Below are positions 9,560 through 17,459 of a stretch of 64,000 nt of DNA, piece after piece. This DNA comes from CAZVCJ01 sp964625745. Lineage in GTDB: Bacteria; Chloroflexota; Anaerolineae; VGOG01. The stretch covers positions 1-64,000 of the forward strand of contig CAZVCJ010000001.1 of the NCBI GenBank assembly GCA_964625745.1. The letters are read 5' to 3'. Below the pieces are notes generated by a model, which saw nothing but the letters and a program-made list of their open reading frames with translations, was not told the DNA's origin and did not search any database. Position numbers and translations under genes: made by a program. Position 1 is the first letter of the stretch; each line of letters starts with the position of its first letter.

Positions 9560-10174
9560 ATGATCGAAATAGAAGAAGCGCGCCGGTATTACACCGACTC
9601 TGATGCGGCCCACGACTTCGACCACGTGTTGCGAGTGCTGGCCCTGGTTGAGCGCATCGGCCAGGCCGAAGGTGCGGCGATGGAGATAGTGCGGGCGGCT
9701 GCGCTCCTCCACGATGTGGCTCGGGCCGAGGAGGAGCGCACTGGGGCTTGCCACGCCAGGATGGGAGCCAAACGGGCTCGGCAAATCCTGGCCGGCCACC
9801 CCGCCGATAAGGTTGAGGCCGTAGCCCAGGCCATCGCCTTCCACCGCTTCCGCGATGAGGTCACCCCCCAGACACTGGAAGCCAAGGTCCTCTACGACGC
9901 CGACAAACTGGACGCCATTGGAGCCATCGGCATCGCCCGCGCCTACGCCCTGGCCGGCAGACGAGGCCAGCGGCTCTGGGCGAAAACCCCGTCCGACTCG
10001 CTGGCTGAATCACATTCCACCGATCATACCCCGGTTCACGAGTTCACCTTCAAGCTCTCCCGGCTCAAGGACGCACTCTTCACCACCACCGCCCGCCAGA
10101 TAGCCGAGGAACGCCATCGCTACCTGGTCGAGTTCTTCGCCCGCCTGGAGGAGGAAGTGCAAGGAAAACGATGA
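9560..10174 (+). CDS. HD-domain phosphohydrolase
   Basis: A 204-residue HD-superfamily metal-dependent hydrolase. HDFDHVLRV (about residue 17), LLHDVAR (about 50) and the later YDADKLDAIGAIG give the H-HD-D ligand set typical of the YedJ-like group. The substrate is unknown, probably a nucleotide or other phosphate ester. ATG at 9560 is used because the longer frame would translate repeat DNA. Confidence 0.82.
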   Translation: MIEIEEARRYYTDSDAAHDFDHVLRVLALVERIGQAEGAAMEIVRAAALLHDVARAEEERTGACHARMGAKRARQILAGHPADKVEAVAQAIAFHRFRDEVTPQTLEAKVLYDADKLDAIGAIGIARAYALAGRRGQRLWAKTPSDSLAESHSTDHTPVHEFTFKLSRLKDALFTTTARQIAEERHRYLVEFFARLEEEVQGKR

Positions 10175-10298
10175 GCTGCCGAACGAGGATTCAAACCTCG
10201 CTGTATTCCCATGAATTCAATTGAAACCACTTGAAAATTGTAAGGTTTGATCAGGGAAATTTTAAGGTTTCCCCAGTAAGTGACATCCTCAACTCAGC
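10175..10298. other. Noncoding stretch with a weak tRNA 3'-end-like fragment on the minus strand
   Basis: Reading the minus strand at about 10177-10201 gives CGAGG, a TTTGAAT loop and CCTCG, then TTCGGCA, which resembles a T-arm plus acceptor 3' strand. No matching 5' half is seen. It lies just upstream of an excisionase-like gene, so it could be an old attachment site. The rest of the stretch holds nothing recognisable. Confidence 0.25.
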
Positions 10299-10327
10299 TT
10301 GACAGATCAGCTAAAAGGTTGTATAAT
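10299..10327 (+). promoter_or_regulatory. Consensus sigma-A promoter
   Basis: TTGACA (10299-10304), 17 bp, TATAAT (10322-10327): a perfect match to the housekeeping consensus. It points at the excisionase-like gene 240 bp downstream; a 134-bp inverted-repeat element lies in between. Confidence 0.85.
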
Positions 10328-10385
10328 TTTCGTAGCGTCCGGACAGATGCATTAAGGAAGGCCACGCTGTTCTAGCAGCCTGTCG

Positions 10386-10519
10386 GAGAGGGCATGCTCC
10401 CAGACTTCGGAAGTCTTGATCTGAGAACTCTTAGTGCATCAACTACCTGAAATCGACTGAAATCCCTGCAAGCTTGAGCTACTATGGAGACTTCCGAAGT
10501 CTTCTCCGACAAGCTCCTG
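10386..10519. mobile_element. MITE-like element, copy 1 (AGACTTCGGAAGTCT ends)
   Basis: A 134-bp block with terminal AGACTTCGGAAGTCT at about 10402-10416 and its inverted partner near 10489-10503. It has about 97% identity by eye to 53242-53375. No ORF inside, so it would need a transposase in trans. It lies in the leader between a strong promoter and the excisionase-like gene. Confidence 0.75.
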
Positions 10520-10564
10520 GGCCAGAGCGATATGGGTTTAACATCAATATAGGAGATTGGTGAG

Positions 10565-10846
10565 ATGGAAGAACAAGACAATAGGCTGACTCTACTCAAT
10601 GCCAGGGAGGCTGCTCAATACCTGCGGGTAAGTTTGTTCACTTTGAGCAGGATAGAGAGAGAGGGAGGACTAGTACCTTTCCGCACACCTGGGGGCCATC
10701 GCAGATATAGCATGAGGATGTTGCACAACTACCTCGAAAACAGCCGCAGTTCCTGGATCCACAGGGGCAATGCCGCGCAGCACCAGGAAGGGGTGGCTAA
10801 TCCTAAAGATATCGAAAGATCGCAATTGGAGCTAGTTCAAGCCTAA
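10565..10846 (+). CDS. Excisionase/MerR-like helix-turn-helix DNA-binding protein
   Basis: A 93-residue protein whose residues about 9-58 match the excisionase HTH (HTH_17) pattern: LNAREAAQYLRVSLFTLSRIEREG followed by the wing VPFRTPGGHRRYSM. Such small proteins are excisionases of integrated elements or stand-alone regulators. The C-terminal 35 residues are polar and unassigned. The gene has its own perfect promoter and a strong terminator but no integrase nearby, so a regulator or an element remnant are both possible. Confidence 0.72.
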   Translation: MEEQDNRLTLLNAREAAQYLRVSLFTLSRIEREGGLVPFRTPGGHRRYSMRMLHNYLENSRSSWIHRGNAAQHQEGVANPKDIERSQLELVQA

Positions 10847-10908
10847 GCCCTCTCCAGCCAAAAGACGCGATCGTATCGGGAGCATAATCTTGTGGAGATA
10901 CTGAGCAA

Positions 10909-10940
10909 AGCCGAGGTCAATAGACCTCGGCTCTTTTCTT
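10909..10940 (+). terminator. Rho-independent terminator
   Basis: AGCCGAGGTC, an AATA loop and GACCTCGGCT form a perfect 10-bp stem (10909-10932) followed by CTTTTCTTT. It ends the excisionase-like gene. Confidence 0.9.
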
Positions 10941-10996
10941 TGGAAGTGGATAATTCCAGACTTCTGTGATATAATTAATGCAAGCGTTGGGGGATA

Positions 10997-11099
10997 AGAA
11001 ACCAGGTTTTTCGTCGGGCAGGCCCCCTCCTGACAGCGGGAAAGCACCTGCCAGCAGTACTACTTACTTCGCTCGCAGGGTACCAAAAACCTGGTTTCT
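10997..11099. mobile_element. Small palindromic-end element (AGAAACCAGGTTTTT ends)
   Basis: AGAAACCAGGTTTTT (10997-11011) and its exact reverse complement AAAAACCTGGTTTCT (11085-11099) bound a 103-bp noncoding block just before pcm. Structure resembles a MITE; only one copy is seen in this window. Confidence 0.6.
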
Positions 11100-11121
11100 G
11101 AGGCACTCTGGGGGAGGAGCG

Positions 11122-11790
11122 ATGCTGAGACGAGACAAAGCCAGGAGTTCGAGCACAGACTACGAGAAAGAGCGGAAGCACATGGTAGAGAGTCAGTTGG
11201 TACGGCGTGGCATTGAGGACAAACGAGTGCTGGATGCCATGCGCCAGGTGCCTCGCCACCTGTTTGTGCCCCAGGACGCGCGCGGCCTGGCCTACAGCGA
11301 CGGCCCCTTGCCCATCGGACAAGGACAGACCATCTCCCAACCCTACATCGTGGCCCTGATGACAGAGCTCCTGGAGCTCACGGGTCAAGAAAAGGTGCTG
11401 GAACTCGGCACGGGCTCCGGCTATCAGGCAGCCATCCTGAGCCGCCTAGTCGGTCAGGTGTATAGCGTGGAGCGCCACGCCGCGCTGGCTGAGCAAGCCG
11501 AGCGAGTCCTCGCTCAACTGGGCTACGATAACGTCGTAATCAGCGTGGGCGATGGCACCCTGGGCTGGCCGGAACACTCCCCGTACGAGGCCATTATCGT
11601 CACTGCCGCCGCGCCAGATGTCCCCCAGCCTCTAACAGACCAGTTGGCCGACGGGGGGCGGTTGGTGGCCCCGGTAGGGAGCCGGTGGTCCCAGGTGCTG
11701 GCCAAGGTCAAGCGTCAAGGTGAAACGCTGGTGAGGGAACACCTGACCGCCGTGGCTTTCGTGCCGCTGGTGGGGAAACACGGGTGGTAA
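11122..11790 (+). CDS. pcm: Protein-L-isoaspartate O-methyltransferase
   Basis: SAM-dependent repair enzyme that methylates L-isoaspartyl residues in damaged proteins. VLELGTGSGYQAAIL (about residues 93-107) is the SAM-binding motif I, and VPRHLFVPQDARGLAYSDGPLPIGQGQTISQP (split here only in description) contains the family's substrate-side signature, with VGDGTLGW and IIVTAAAPDVP later. The 222-residue length is normal. ATG at 11122 has GGAGGAG just upstream; a longer frame would read through the palindromic element. Confidence 0.92.
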   Translation: MLRRDKARSSSTDYEKERKHMVESQLVRRGIEDKRVLDAMRQVPRHLFVPQDARGLAYSDGPLPIGQGQTISQPYIVALMTELLELTGQEKVLELGTGSGYQAAILSRLVGQVYSVERHAALAEQAERVLAQLGYDNVVISVGDGTLGWPEHSPYEAIIVTAAAPDVPQPLTDQLADGGRLVAPVGSRWSQVLAKVKRQGETLVREHLTAVAFVPLVGKHGW

Positions 11791-11827
11791 AAGAGCTAAT
11801 CTTTGCCTTAAATTTATGTAAAAATAC

Positions 11828-11856
11828 TTGACATATCACTATTATTGTGCTATAAT
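11828..11856 (+). promoter_or_regulatory. Consensus sigma-A promoter for the DUF177-sigma factor operon
   Basis: TTGACA (11828-11833), 17 bp, TATAAT (11851-11856), a perfect match. The leader to the first start codon is about 120 nt and contains a terminator-like hairpin. Confidence 0.88.
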
Positions 11857-11878
11857 ATATACATGCCTTGAGAGTAAA

Positions 11879-11939
11879 TGCGACTGAGATCCATCTTGAG
11901 GGCGGCTAATCACCGAGGGAACTGTAGTCGTATTTTTTG
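11879..11939 (+). promoter_or_regulatory. Terminator-like hairpin in the leader (possible attenuator)
   Basis: ATGCGACT (11879-11886) can pair with AGTCGTAT further down (about 11924-11931; one G-U pair), and the 3' arm runs into TTTTTT. It lies between the promoter and the first gene, where it could stop part of the transcripts. No ligand or leader peptide is recognised. Confidence 0.4.
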
Positions 11940-11982
11940 TGTGTGAGCCTCTCAAGTCCTGCCGGAAGATGGTGCGAAAAAG

Positions 11983-12474
11983 ATGTTGAGGTTCAGCCTG
12001 GCCAGCCTGCTGAAAGGGCCTGTCGGCTCCAAAACGAGCTTCGATGTAGACGAGGCCGAACAGAGGTTGGCAGAAGATCTGCGCGTAGATTTTGTGCGGG
12101 GGACTGTTGAATTCACGCACACCAATAGAGGCATCTTCAGCGAAGGGCAGTTACGCAGCCAGGTGCAACTAGAATGTGCTCGCTGCCTGGAGACCTTCGT
12201 TCAGCCGCTCGATCTCCATCTGGAGGCCCAATTCGGCTTACCTCCCACCAGGCCCCAGGGGGAGACGATATTCCCCATCGGTGTGAAGGGCATCCTGGAC
12301 CTCATCCCGGCCCTGCGAGAACAGATCCTGCTGGATCTGCCCATGCGACCACTTTGCAAACCCGACTGTCGTGGGTTGTGCGTCGAGTGTGGGAAAAATC
12401 TGAACGAGGGGGCTTGCGACTGCGTGAAGGAAAACATTGACCCCCGCCTGGTAAAGCTCAAGGAGCTACTTTAG
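11983..12474 (+). CDS. DUF177 (YceD-like) protein
   Basis: A 163-residue DUF177 protein, a family usually encoded next to rpmF and, in plants and E. coli, linked to 23S rRNA accumulation. LECARCLETFVQPL (about residue 66) and CKPDCRGLCVECGKNLNEGACDC (positions about 126-148, Cys pairs) are the family's cysteine signature, likely a zinc site. Here rpmF is absent and the sigma factor gene follows after 15 bp. ATG at 11983; an ATG 14 bp upstream is blocked by a stop. Confidence 0.88.
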   Translation: MLRFSLASLLKGPVGSKTSFDVDEAEQRLAEDLRVDFVRGTVEFTHTNRGIFSEGQLRSQVQLECARCLETFVQPLDLHLEAQFGLPPTRPQGETIFPIGVKGILDLIPALREQILLDLPMRPLCKPDCRGLCVECGKNLNEGACDCVKENIDPRLVKLKELL

Positions 12475-12489
12475 AACGGAGATTGAAAA

Positions 12490-13680
12490 GTGAGCATATA
12501 CCCAAAAAGAGAATTAGACGCCGTGGCGGAGCTTCTGGAGAGGGCCGAAATGCAGGGACACCTTACCCTTGATGATGTATTGGAAACCTTCCCCGAAGCG
12601 GAGGAGAATTTAGATCAACTGGAGGAAGTTTTCATCTACTTCCAGGATGCGGGTATTGACATCGAAGAGAACGAGAGAGGGGAAAGCACCGATAGAGACA
12701 AGTTAAGAGCCAGGAAAGCAAGGCCGAGAGAAGAAGAGCCGGCAGAAAAAGACATCTTCGACTTGAGTGGCATCTCCAGCGACGACTCCATTGGCCTGTA
12801 TCTGAAAGAGATGGCTCGCGTGCCGCTCCTATCCACTCAAGAGGAGGTGAGGCTGGCCAAGCTGTTGGAAGAAGGCGAGGCAGCCCAGCTCCGCCTGAGC
12901 AAGGATGGCCAGGATCCAGAAGAGCGAAGAAAGCTGGAGCGAGCTATTGACGAAGGCAAAGCAGCGCGAGAGCATCTCATTAAGGCCAACACCCGCCTGG
13001 TGGTCAGCATCGCCAAGAAATACATGGGGCGAGGGGTGCCCTTCCTCGATTTGATCCAGGAAGGCAACCTGGGATTGATGAAAGCCGTCGAGAAGTTCGA
13101 CCATACGCGGGGTTACAGATTCAGCACCTACGCGACTTGGTGGATCCGCCAAACCATCACCCGGGCCATCGCCGACCAGGGACGCACCATCCGCGTCCCT
13201 GTCCACATGAGTGACCGCATCAGGCGGCTCTACAAGGCATCAAGACGCCTCGAGCAGGAGCAGGGGCGTAAGCCTACCCCCGAGGAAATAGCCAAGGAGT
13301 TGGAGATAGAGCCGCGCAAGGTGCGTTGGATGCTCAAAGTGTCGTGGCGCCCTCTCTCCCTGGAAAAGCCCCTAGGCGAGGAAGAGGACAACGAGCTGGG
13401 GAGCTTCATCGAAGACGACAATACCCCCACCCCCACTCAGAGCGCGTACGAGCACTTGCTAAAGGAAAAAATGGAGGAGGTTCTAGCTACCCTTACCCCC
13501 CGCGAGTCCCGCATTTTGCGCCTGCGGTTTGGCCTGCAGGACGGAAGAAGCTACACTTTAGAGGAAGTGGGGCAGAAGTTCGGTCTGACACGAGAGCGCA
13601 TTCGCCAGATCGAGGGCAAGGCCCTGCGCCGGCTGCGTCACCCCCGGCGCAGCCGGCAACTGAAGGAATATCTCACCTGA
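12490..13680 (+). CDS. sigA: Primary RNA polymerase sigma factor (sigma-70, RpoD/SigA)
   Basis: Directs RNA polymerase to housekeeping promoters. In order: an acidic N-terminal segment, region 1.2 ([17 protein letters not shown], about residue 100), region 2 ([20 protein letters not shown] and [16 protein letters not shown]), region 3, and region 4 with [26 protein letters not shown] near the C-terminus. It lacks the long region 1.1 insert of E. coli RpoD; 396 residues is usual for SigA of Gram-positive and Chloroflexota types. GTG start. The TTGACA-17-TATAAT promoters around the window fit this sigma factor. Confidence 0.95.
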   Translation: MSIYPKRELDAVAELLERAEMQGHLTLDDVLETFPEAEENLDQLEEVFIYFQDAGIDIEENERGESTDRDKLRARKARPREEEPAEKDIFDLSGISSDDSIGLYLKEMARVPLLSTQEEVRLAKLLEEGEAAQLRLSKDGQDPEERRKLERAIDEGKAAREHLIKANTRLVVSIAKKYMGRGVPFLDLIQEGNLGLMKAVEKFDHTRGYRFSTYATWWIRQTITRAIADQGRTIRVPVHMSDRIRRLYKASRRLEQEQGRKPTPEEIAKELEIEPRKVRWMLKVSWRPLSLEKPLGEEEDNELGSFIEDDNTPTPTQSAYEHLLKEKMEEVLATLTPRESRILRLRFGLQDGRSYTLEEVGQKFGLTRERIRQIEGKALRRLRHPRRSRQLKEYLT

Positions 13681-13692
13681 AGAAGTTATGGT

Positions 13693-13765
13693 GCCCCTGT
13701 AGCTCAGAGGATAGAGCAGAGGTTTCCTAAACCTTGTGTCGGGGGTTCGACTCCCTCCAGGGGCG
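13693..13765 (+). tRNA. tRNA-Arg (anticodon CCT)
   Basis: A full cloverleaf: acceptor GCCCCTG/CAGGGGC, D-arm GCTC/GAGC, anticodon stem GAGGT/ACCTT with loop TTCCTAA, T-arm GGGGG-TTCGACT-CCCTC, discriminator G. The anticodon CCT reads AGG. The CCA end is not encoded. Confidence 0.95.
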
Positions 13766-13796
13766 CCTCCCATCCAATCAGCAGCAAAAACTTCGA

Positions 13797-13943
13797 CCTG
13801 TGCAGTTAACCCTGAGCCTGCCGCAATTGACAAGACTTCGGAAGTCTCGAAAGCGCTCTGTCCAGCAATTCCTGGCGCGATTTCAAGCTGAATTCTGCCC
13901 TCAAAACGCCTGACGAAGACTTCCGAAGTCTTAACTGCACAGG
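13797..13943. mobile_element. MITE-like element, variant copy 3 (double inverted ends)
   Basis: Outer ends CCTGTGCAGTTAA (13797-13809) and TTAACTGCACAGG (13931-13943) enclose inner ends AAGACTTCGGAAGTCT (13832-13847) and AGACTTCCGAAGTCTT (13917-13932). The inner ends match the other two copies, but the central part does not. It lies between the tRNA and the origin-like region. Confidence 0.65.
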
Positions 13944-14004
13944 TTGAAAAACTTCGCAGGAGCCCCTCTGGACTGATTTTTGAGAGCGGCTCCTTTTGAG
14001 TAGA

Positions 14005-14395
14005 AAAGTTATCAACCTACCTGGATACTTATTTATGTAGTAGTCGTAGTAGGGCTTGTGGAAAAGTGGGCAGGGCTGGAAGCAAGGGAAACGGAGCTAG
14101 TGGTTGGGGTAATGAGGGGCGGGAACACAATCCGTAGGTATCAGGAGGGGTTTTTAGCGAATGAGGTTGTGGATAAAGCTGGGGATGAAAACAAAGGAGG
14201 AAATAGGCTAAATTCGCAAGAATTACACTGAAATTAAGCCGCTTCCACAAGATGTAGGGTGGATTCTCCACCATAATCCAATATCTTGGGTATGGAGGGT
14301 CAGCGGACTGGTTGAAGTTATCCCCAGGCGTGCCTGGTTATCCACAGATAAATGAACAATTATCAACAGGTGTTGTCAACAGATGGATCGGGGGA
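14005..14395. other. oriC: Likely chromosomal origin of replication (oriC): DnaA box cluster
   Basis: Directly downstream of dnaA are two perfect DnaA boxes, TTATCCACA at 14338-14346 and its complement TGTGGATAA at 14168-14176, plus near matches at 14318-14326 (TTATCCCCA), 14360-14368 (TTATCAACA), 14057-14065 (complement of TTTTCCACA) and 14009-14017. The stretch is free of convincing genes. In many bacteria oriC lies beside dnaA, here on its 3' side where dnaN would normally follow; dnaN is not present. Confidence 0.8.
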
Positions 14396-14437
14396 AAAAC
14401 AAGGGAGATGGGCGTGTGTAGCTGGCCCATCTCCCTT
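14395..14437 (-). terminator. Terminator of dnaA
   Basis: AAGGGAGATGGGC (14401-14413) pairs with GCCCATCTCCCTT (14425-14437); on the minus strand the stem is followed by GTTTTTCC (14393-14400). Confidence 0.85.
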
Positions 14438-14464
14438 GCTGTGTCCCACCGGTGAAGTAAGGTG

Positions 14465-15814
14465 CTATTCTGTGTCGTCGTTGTAGAGTATCTTCCTGAT
14501 GGTCAATACCTCGCGGCGCAGTGTCTCGTCTCCCTCTATCCGATCACTGACTTGCTTAATGCCGTATAAAACGGTGGTATGATCACGCCCTCCCAAGGCC
14601 CTCCCTATCTGAGGTAACGAGGCTTGTGTTTCCTGCCGTGCCAGGTGCATAGCAAGCTGACGAGGCCTAACCACTTTCCGACTACGGTTTCGCCCCTTGA
14701 GGTCCTCAGGGCTCAGGGAGTAGAAAGCGGCCACTGCCTCAACTACGGCCTCTGGTGTACATTCTCGGCGATTGATGACCATGCCTTGCAAAGCAGCGGT
14801 AGCTGACTCAACGGTCAGAGGCTGTCTTTCTGACATGGCCTCCGCTACAACGCGGTTCAAAGCCCCCTCTAACTCCCGGACGTTGCTCATGAACTTGTGG
14901 GCAATATATTCGATGACTTGATCAGGCACGGGTATGGGTTGGGTTTCTCGTTTGAATTGCAGGATGACGATGCGAGTTTCCAGATTTGGTGGTTGGATGT
15001 CAGCTATGAGCCCTCCTTCGAAACGAGAGCATAAGCGCTCCTCCAGGGTGAGGATAGCTTTTGGATGGCGATCACTGGAGATGACTATTTGCTTGTTGGC
15101 AGCATGGAGGGCGTTAAAAGTGTGAAAGAACTCCTCTTGGGTGCTTTCCTTGCCAGCGATGAAGTGAATATCATCCAGTAGCAGCACATCTATGGTGCGG
15201 TACTTATTCCTGAAATCCTGGGTGCTGCGGGTACGGATGGAGCTGATGAGTTCGTTGGTGAACTTCTCGGAGGAGGCGTAGAGCACGCGGTAGCCTTTGT
15301 CTTGACAGGTGTGGCCCAGGGCGTGCATGAGGTGGGTCTTGCCCAGCCCTGCGCCCCCGTAGAGGAACAGGGGATTGTAAGCCTCGGCTGGATTCTCAGC
15401 CACTGCCAGAGCTGCGGCGTGAGCCAGGCGGTTGCTGGAGCCTATGACAAAGCTAGAGAAGGTATATTTTGGATTGAGCATCATTGACGAGGGATTCTTG
15501 GCGGTGGCTACTTCGGGCTGGGGAACTGATGATTGCAACAGGGGCTGCGGATCATCCTCGCCAATGGTTTTGACGTCGAGGACAAATCTAGCCTCCACAG
15601 TGCGGCCCACAATGTTCACCAGGGCGCGCTTGATAATGGATAAAAGACGGTTTTCAAGCCAATCCTTGGCGTAGGCGCTGTGTACTCCGACGATGAGAGT
15701 ACCATCCTCATAGGAGATGGCTCTGGTGTTCTTGAGCCAGGTATCGAAGGTGGGCCTGGTCATTTGCAGTTGCAATTCGCCTAATGCTGCTTGCCAGATT
15801 TGATCGGCGTTCAT
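14465..15814 (-). CDS. dnaA: Chromosomal replication initiator protein DnaA
   Basis: AAA+ initiator that binds DnaA boxes and opens oriC. Domain I starts at NADQIWQAALGELQ; the AAA+ core has Walker A GGAGLGKTHL (about residue 150) and Walker B LLLDDIHF; domain IV ends with the DNA-contacting signature GRDHTTVLYG (about 415). ATG at 15814 gives 449 residues, a normal length; the frame stays open 37 codons further upstream, but that part has no homology look. DnaA boxes lie directly downstream. Confidence 0.96.
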   Translation of the reverse strand: MNADQIWQAALGELQLQMTRPTFDTWLKNTRAISYEDGTLIVGVHSAYAKDWLENRLLSIIKRALVNIVGRTVEARFVLDVKTIGEDDPQPLLQSSVPQPEVATAKNPSSMMLNPKYTFSSFVIGSSNRLAHAAALAVAENPAEAYNPLFLYGGAGLGKTHLMHALGHTCQDKGYRVLYASSEKFTNELISSIRTRSTQDFRNKYRTIDVLLLDDIHFIAGKESTQEEFFHTFNALHAANKQIVISSDRHPKAILTLEERLCSRFEGGLIADIQPPNLETRIVILQFKRETQPIPVPDQVIEYIAHKFMSNVRELEGALNRVVAEAMSERQPLTVESATAALQGMVINRRECTPEAVVEAVAAFYSLSPEDLKGRNRSRKVVRPRQLAMHLARQETQASLPQIGRALGGRDHTTVLYGIKQVSDRIEGDETLRREVLTIRKILYNDDTE

Positions 15815-15991
15815 GCCGTCTCGCGCTGTCCTTTCGTTCTGGGATGAAGTAGACTCAACTGTTCGGAAGGGTCTCCTGACCGCAGCCGGCGGGCCTTGGG
15901 ACTTGGTCGGGAGACCCTCCTCCAACGGGAGGGGTTGGGTAGAAGCTAGGTTTGCATAGAGTTTTCAAATGAGGACCGATCAAGTGTAAAT

Positions 15992-16020
15992 ATTCTACCA
16001 GCATTCCCTTTTTTTGGCAA
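15992..16020 (-). promoter_or_regulatory. Sigma-A type promoter for dnaA
   Basis: Minus strand TTGCCA -35 (16015-16020), 17 bp, TAGAAT -10 (15992-15997), about 180 bp before the dnaA start. Confidence 0.6.
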
Positions 16021-16096
16021 TGGATTTTAGGCCAGTAATCTTAAAGTCTACAATGTTTTAAGAATATTTATGTTCAAGTGCTGGGGAGTGGAAAGC

Positions 16097-16125
16097 TTGC
16101 TTACATTGCGGTAATCGTGTAAAAT
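16097..16125 (+). promoter_or_regulatory. Sigma-A type promoter for spoVS
   Basis: TTGCTT (16097-16102), 17 bp, TAAAAT (16120-16125), 47 bp before the spoVS start. Confidence 0.55.
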
Positions 16126-16171
16126 ATCCTGAGGAGAAGGGTGCTCGTTGTGGCTACGATGGGAGGCAAGC

Positions 16172-16432
16172 ATGGGAATCCTCAAGGTATCGGCGAGATC
16201 AAGGTCTACGGCAGTGGCGGGAGCCATTGCTGGGGTGGTTCGAGAAAGCGGCCGAGCTGAGGCTCAGGCGGTCGGGGCAGGAGCGGTGAATCAGGGTGTC
16301 AAAGCGGTGGCTATTGCCAGGGGGTATCTTGCCCTCGATGGGATAGACGTGATCTGTATTCCCGCCTTCACCGAGGTGGAAATCGAGGGCCAAGATCGCA
16401 CGGCGATAAAGCTGATCGTGGAGCCGCGATGA
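16172..16432 (+). CDS. spoVS: Stage V sporulation protein S family (Alba-like)
   Basis: An 86-residue SpoVS protein, the exact usual length. GILKVSARSRSTAVAGAIAGVVRE and the VNQGVKAVAIARGYL stretch are nearly invariant in the family. SpoVS is needed for late sporulation in Bacillus but is widespread in non-sporing bacteria and has an Alba-like nucleic-acid-binding fold, so no sporulation is implied. ATG at 16172 has GGAGG five bases upstream. Its stop overlaps the start of the PHP fragment by 4 bp (ATGA), the arrangement partly repeated at 19440-19517. Confidence 0.93.
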   Translation: MGILKVSARSRSTAVAGAIAGVVRESGRAEAQAVGAGAVNQGVKAVAIARGYLALDGIDVICIPAFTEVEIEGQDRTAIKLIVEPR

Positions 16433-16677
16433 TCAGTCGAGTTGACCTGCACTTGCACAGCACTGCTTCCGATGGCAAATTCTCTCCCTCGGAATTGGTG
16501 GCCATGGCGCTGGAGCGCAATCTCCTGGTCATGGCCATCACCGATCACGACACGACGGAGGGCATTGACGAGGCTTTGGAGGCCGCCAAAGACGCAAGCT
16601 TTGACAGAAATCACGGCCCAGCCGTGCAACTCGGAGGCAAAGAGCTGTCTCTGCTACTGTCTGCCAGCTACAGATAG
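16429..16677 (+). pseudogene. Truncated PHP-domain phosphoesterase (N-terminal fragment)
   Basis: The first about 55 residues (VDLHLHSTASDGKFSPSELV, then ITDHDTTEGIDEAL) match the intact gene at 19514-20338 almost residue for residue, then homology stops at about 16590 and the frame ends after 82 residues. The metal-binding HxH is present but the rest of the active site is missing, so it cannot be functional. It marks the left flank of the AT-richer insert. Confidence 0.85.
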
Positions 16678-16761
16678 TATGCCAGGATCATCCCGATTTG
16701 GCAGTGGAGGCGGTGCTAGCACCGCCCCCACTATACTCATACTTACACCAGGAGGTTACAA
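16590..16761. other. Spacer with a palindrome before the inserted genes
   Basis: Holds the end of the PHP fragment and the perfect palindrome GGCGGTGCTAGCACCGCC (16709-16726), which could be a weak terminator or protein site. An AGGAGG ribosome site just before 16762 serves the next gene. Confidence 0.4.
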
Positions 16762-17301
16762 ATGAATATCAATCAAGATGACGGCACTAGCGCTATAAAG
16801 CCAGGTGCTGAGTTGCAATTCAACACTCTCAGAGAAGAAATGATCAAGCGAATCGAGTTGAGACATCAAATCGTTGCAATAACTCTGACCGTTGCAGGGA
16901 TTGTTCTGAGCTTTGGGGTGAGTACCGGCTCGGTAGCACTCGTTTATCCTCCTCTTGCCCTTTTCTTGGCTATGGGATGGATTCATAACAACCTGCGCAT
17001 TAGACAATTAAGTAAATACGTTCGTGATAACTTTGAAGGCTTGATACCTGGTCTGGGTTGGGAGACACATAGGCAAGAGAGGGATGCTGAAACTCGATTG
17101 GGTGCTTGGCCCCTAAACGTTCTCTCTGCCGGTGGTGTGTTCCTAATCACTCAGGTAATGGCCATCAGTCTTGGTATTCTCAGTTTCGAGTTTAGTCCCG
17201 CCGAATGGTTTCTCCTTACAGGGGATATTCTATCCCTACTGTTTGTCGTCCTGCTCCTAGAAAACTTTAGGCGACGGCGCAAGCGACATCTTTCAGGATA
17301 A
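16762..17301 (+). CDS. Predicted four-helix membrane protein, unknown
   Basis: I do not recognise a family. The 179-residue protein has a polar N-terminus with a short amphipathic stretch (LREEMIKRIELRHQ), two hydrophobic segments at about 37-75, a polar middle, two more at about 115-170, and a basic tail (RRRRKRH) that predicts a cytoplasmic C-terminus. A strong AGGAGG precedes ATG 16762. It is the first of three genes in the AT-richer insert between the duplicated spoVS/PHP flanks. Similar small membrane proteins are common in defence islands and surface-sugar loci, but nothing fixes its role. Confidence 0.7.
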   Translation: MNINQDDGTSAIKPGAELQFNTLREEMIKRIELRHQIVAITLTVAGIVLSFGVSTGSVALVYPPLALFLAMGWIHNNLRIRQLSKYVRDNFEGLIPGLGWETHRQERDAETRLGAWPLNVLSAGGVFLITQVMAISLGILSFEFSPAEWFLLTGDILSLLFVVLLLENFRRRRKRHLSG

Positions 17302-17459
17302 CATCCAAGGTAAGGAGATGTGGTCAAGACTGCATGCTTCCACGCCAGCCTTAATGTACATACCCTACAGCTAATCAACAGCTCTTGTGGGATTGTCACC
17401 CGAGCAGGTTGGATTAGACTTTCTGATCTGGCGAAAAAACTCTAGACGTCAAGCCAGCT

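Noticed and set aside
13558..13833. Minus-strand frame across the sigma factor end and tRNA-Arg
   Set aside because: Runs through the tRNA gene and the sigma factor region 4; only a shadow frame.
16172..16432. SpoVS taken as evidence of sporulation
   Set aside because: The family is common in bacteria that do not sporulate, and no other sporulation gene is seen here.
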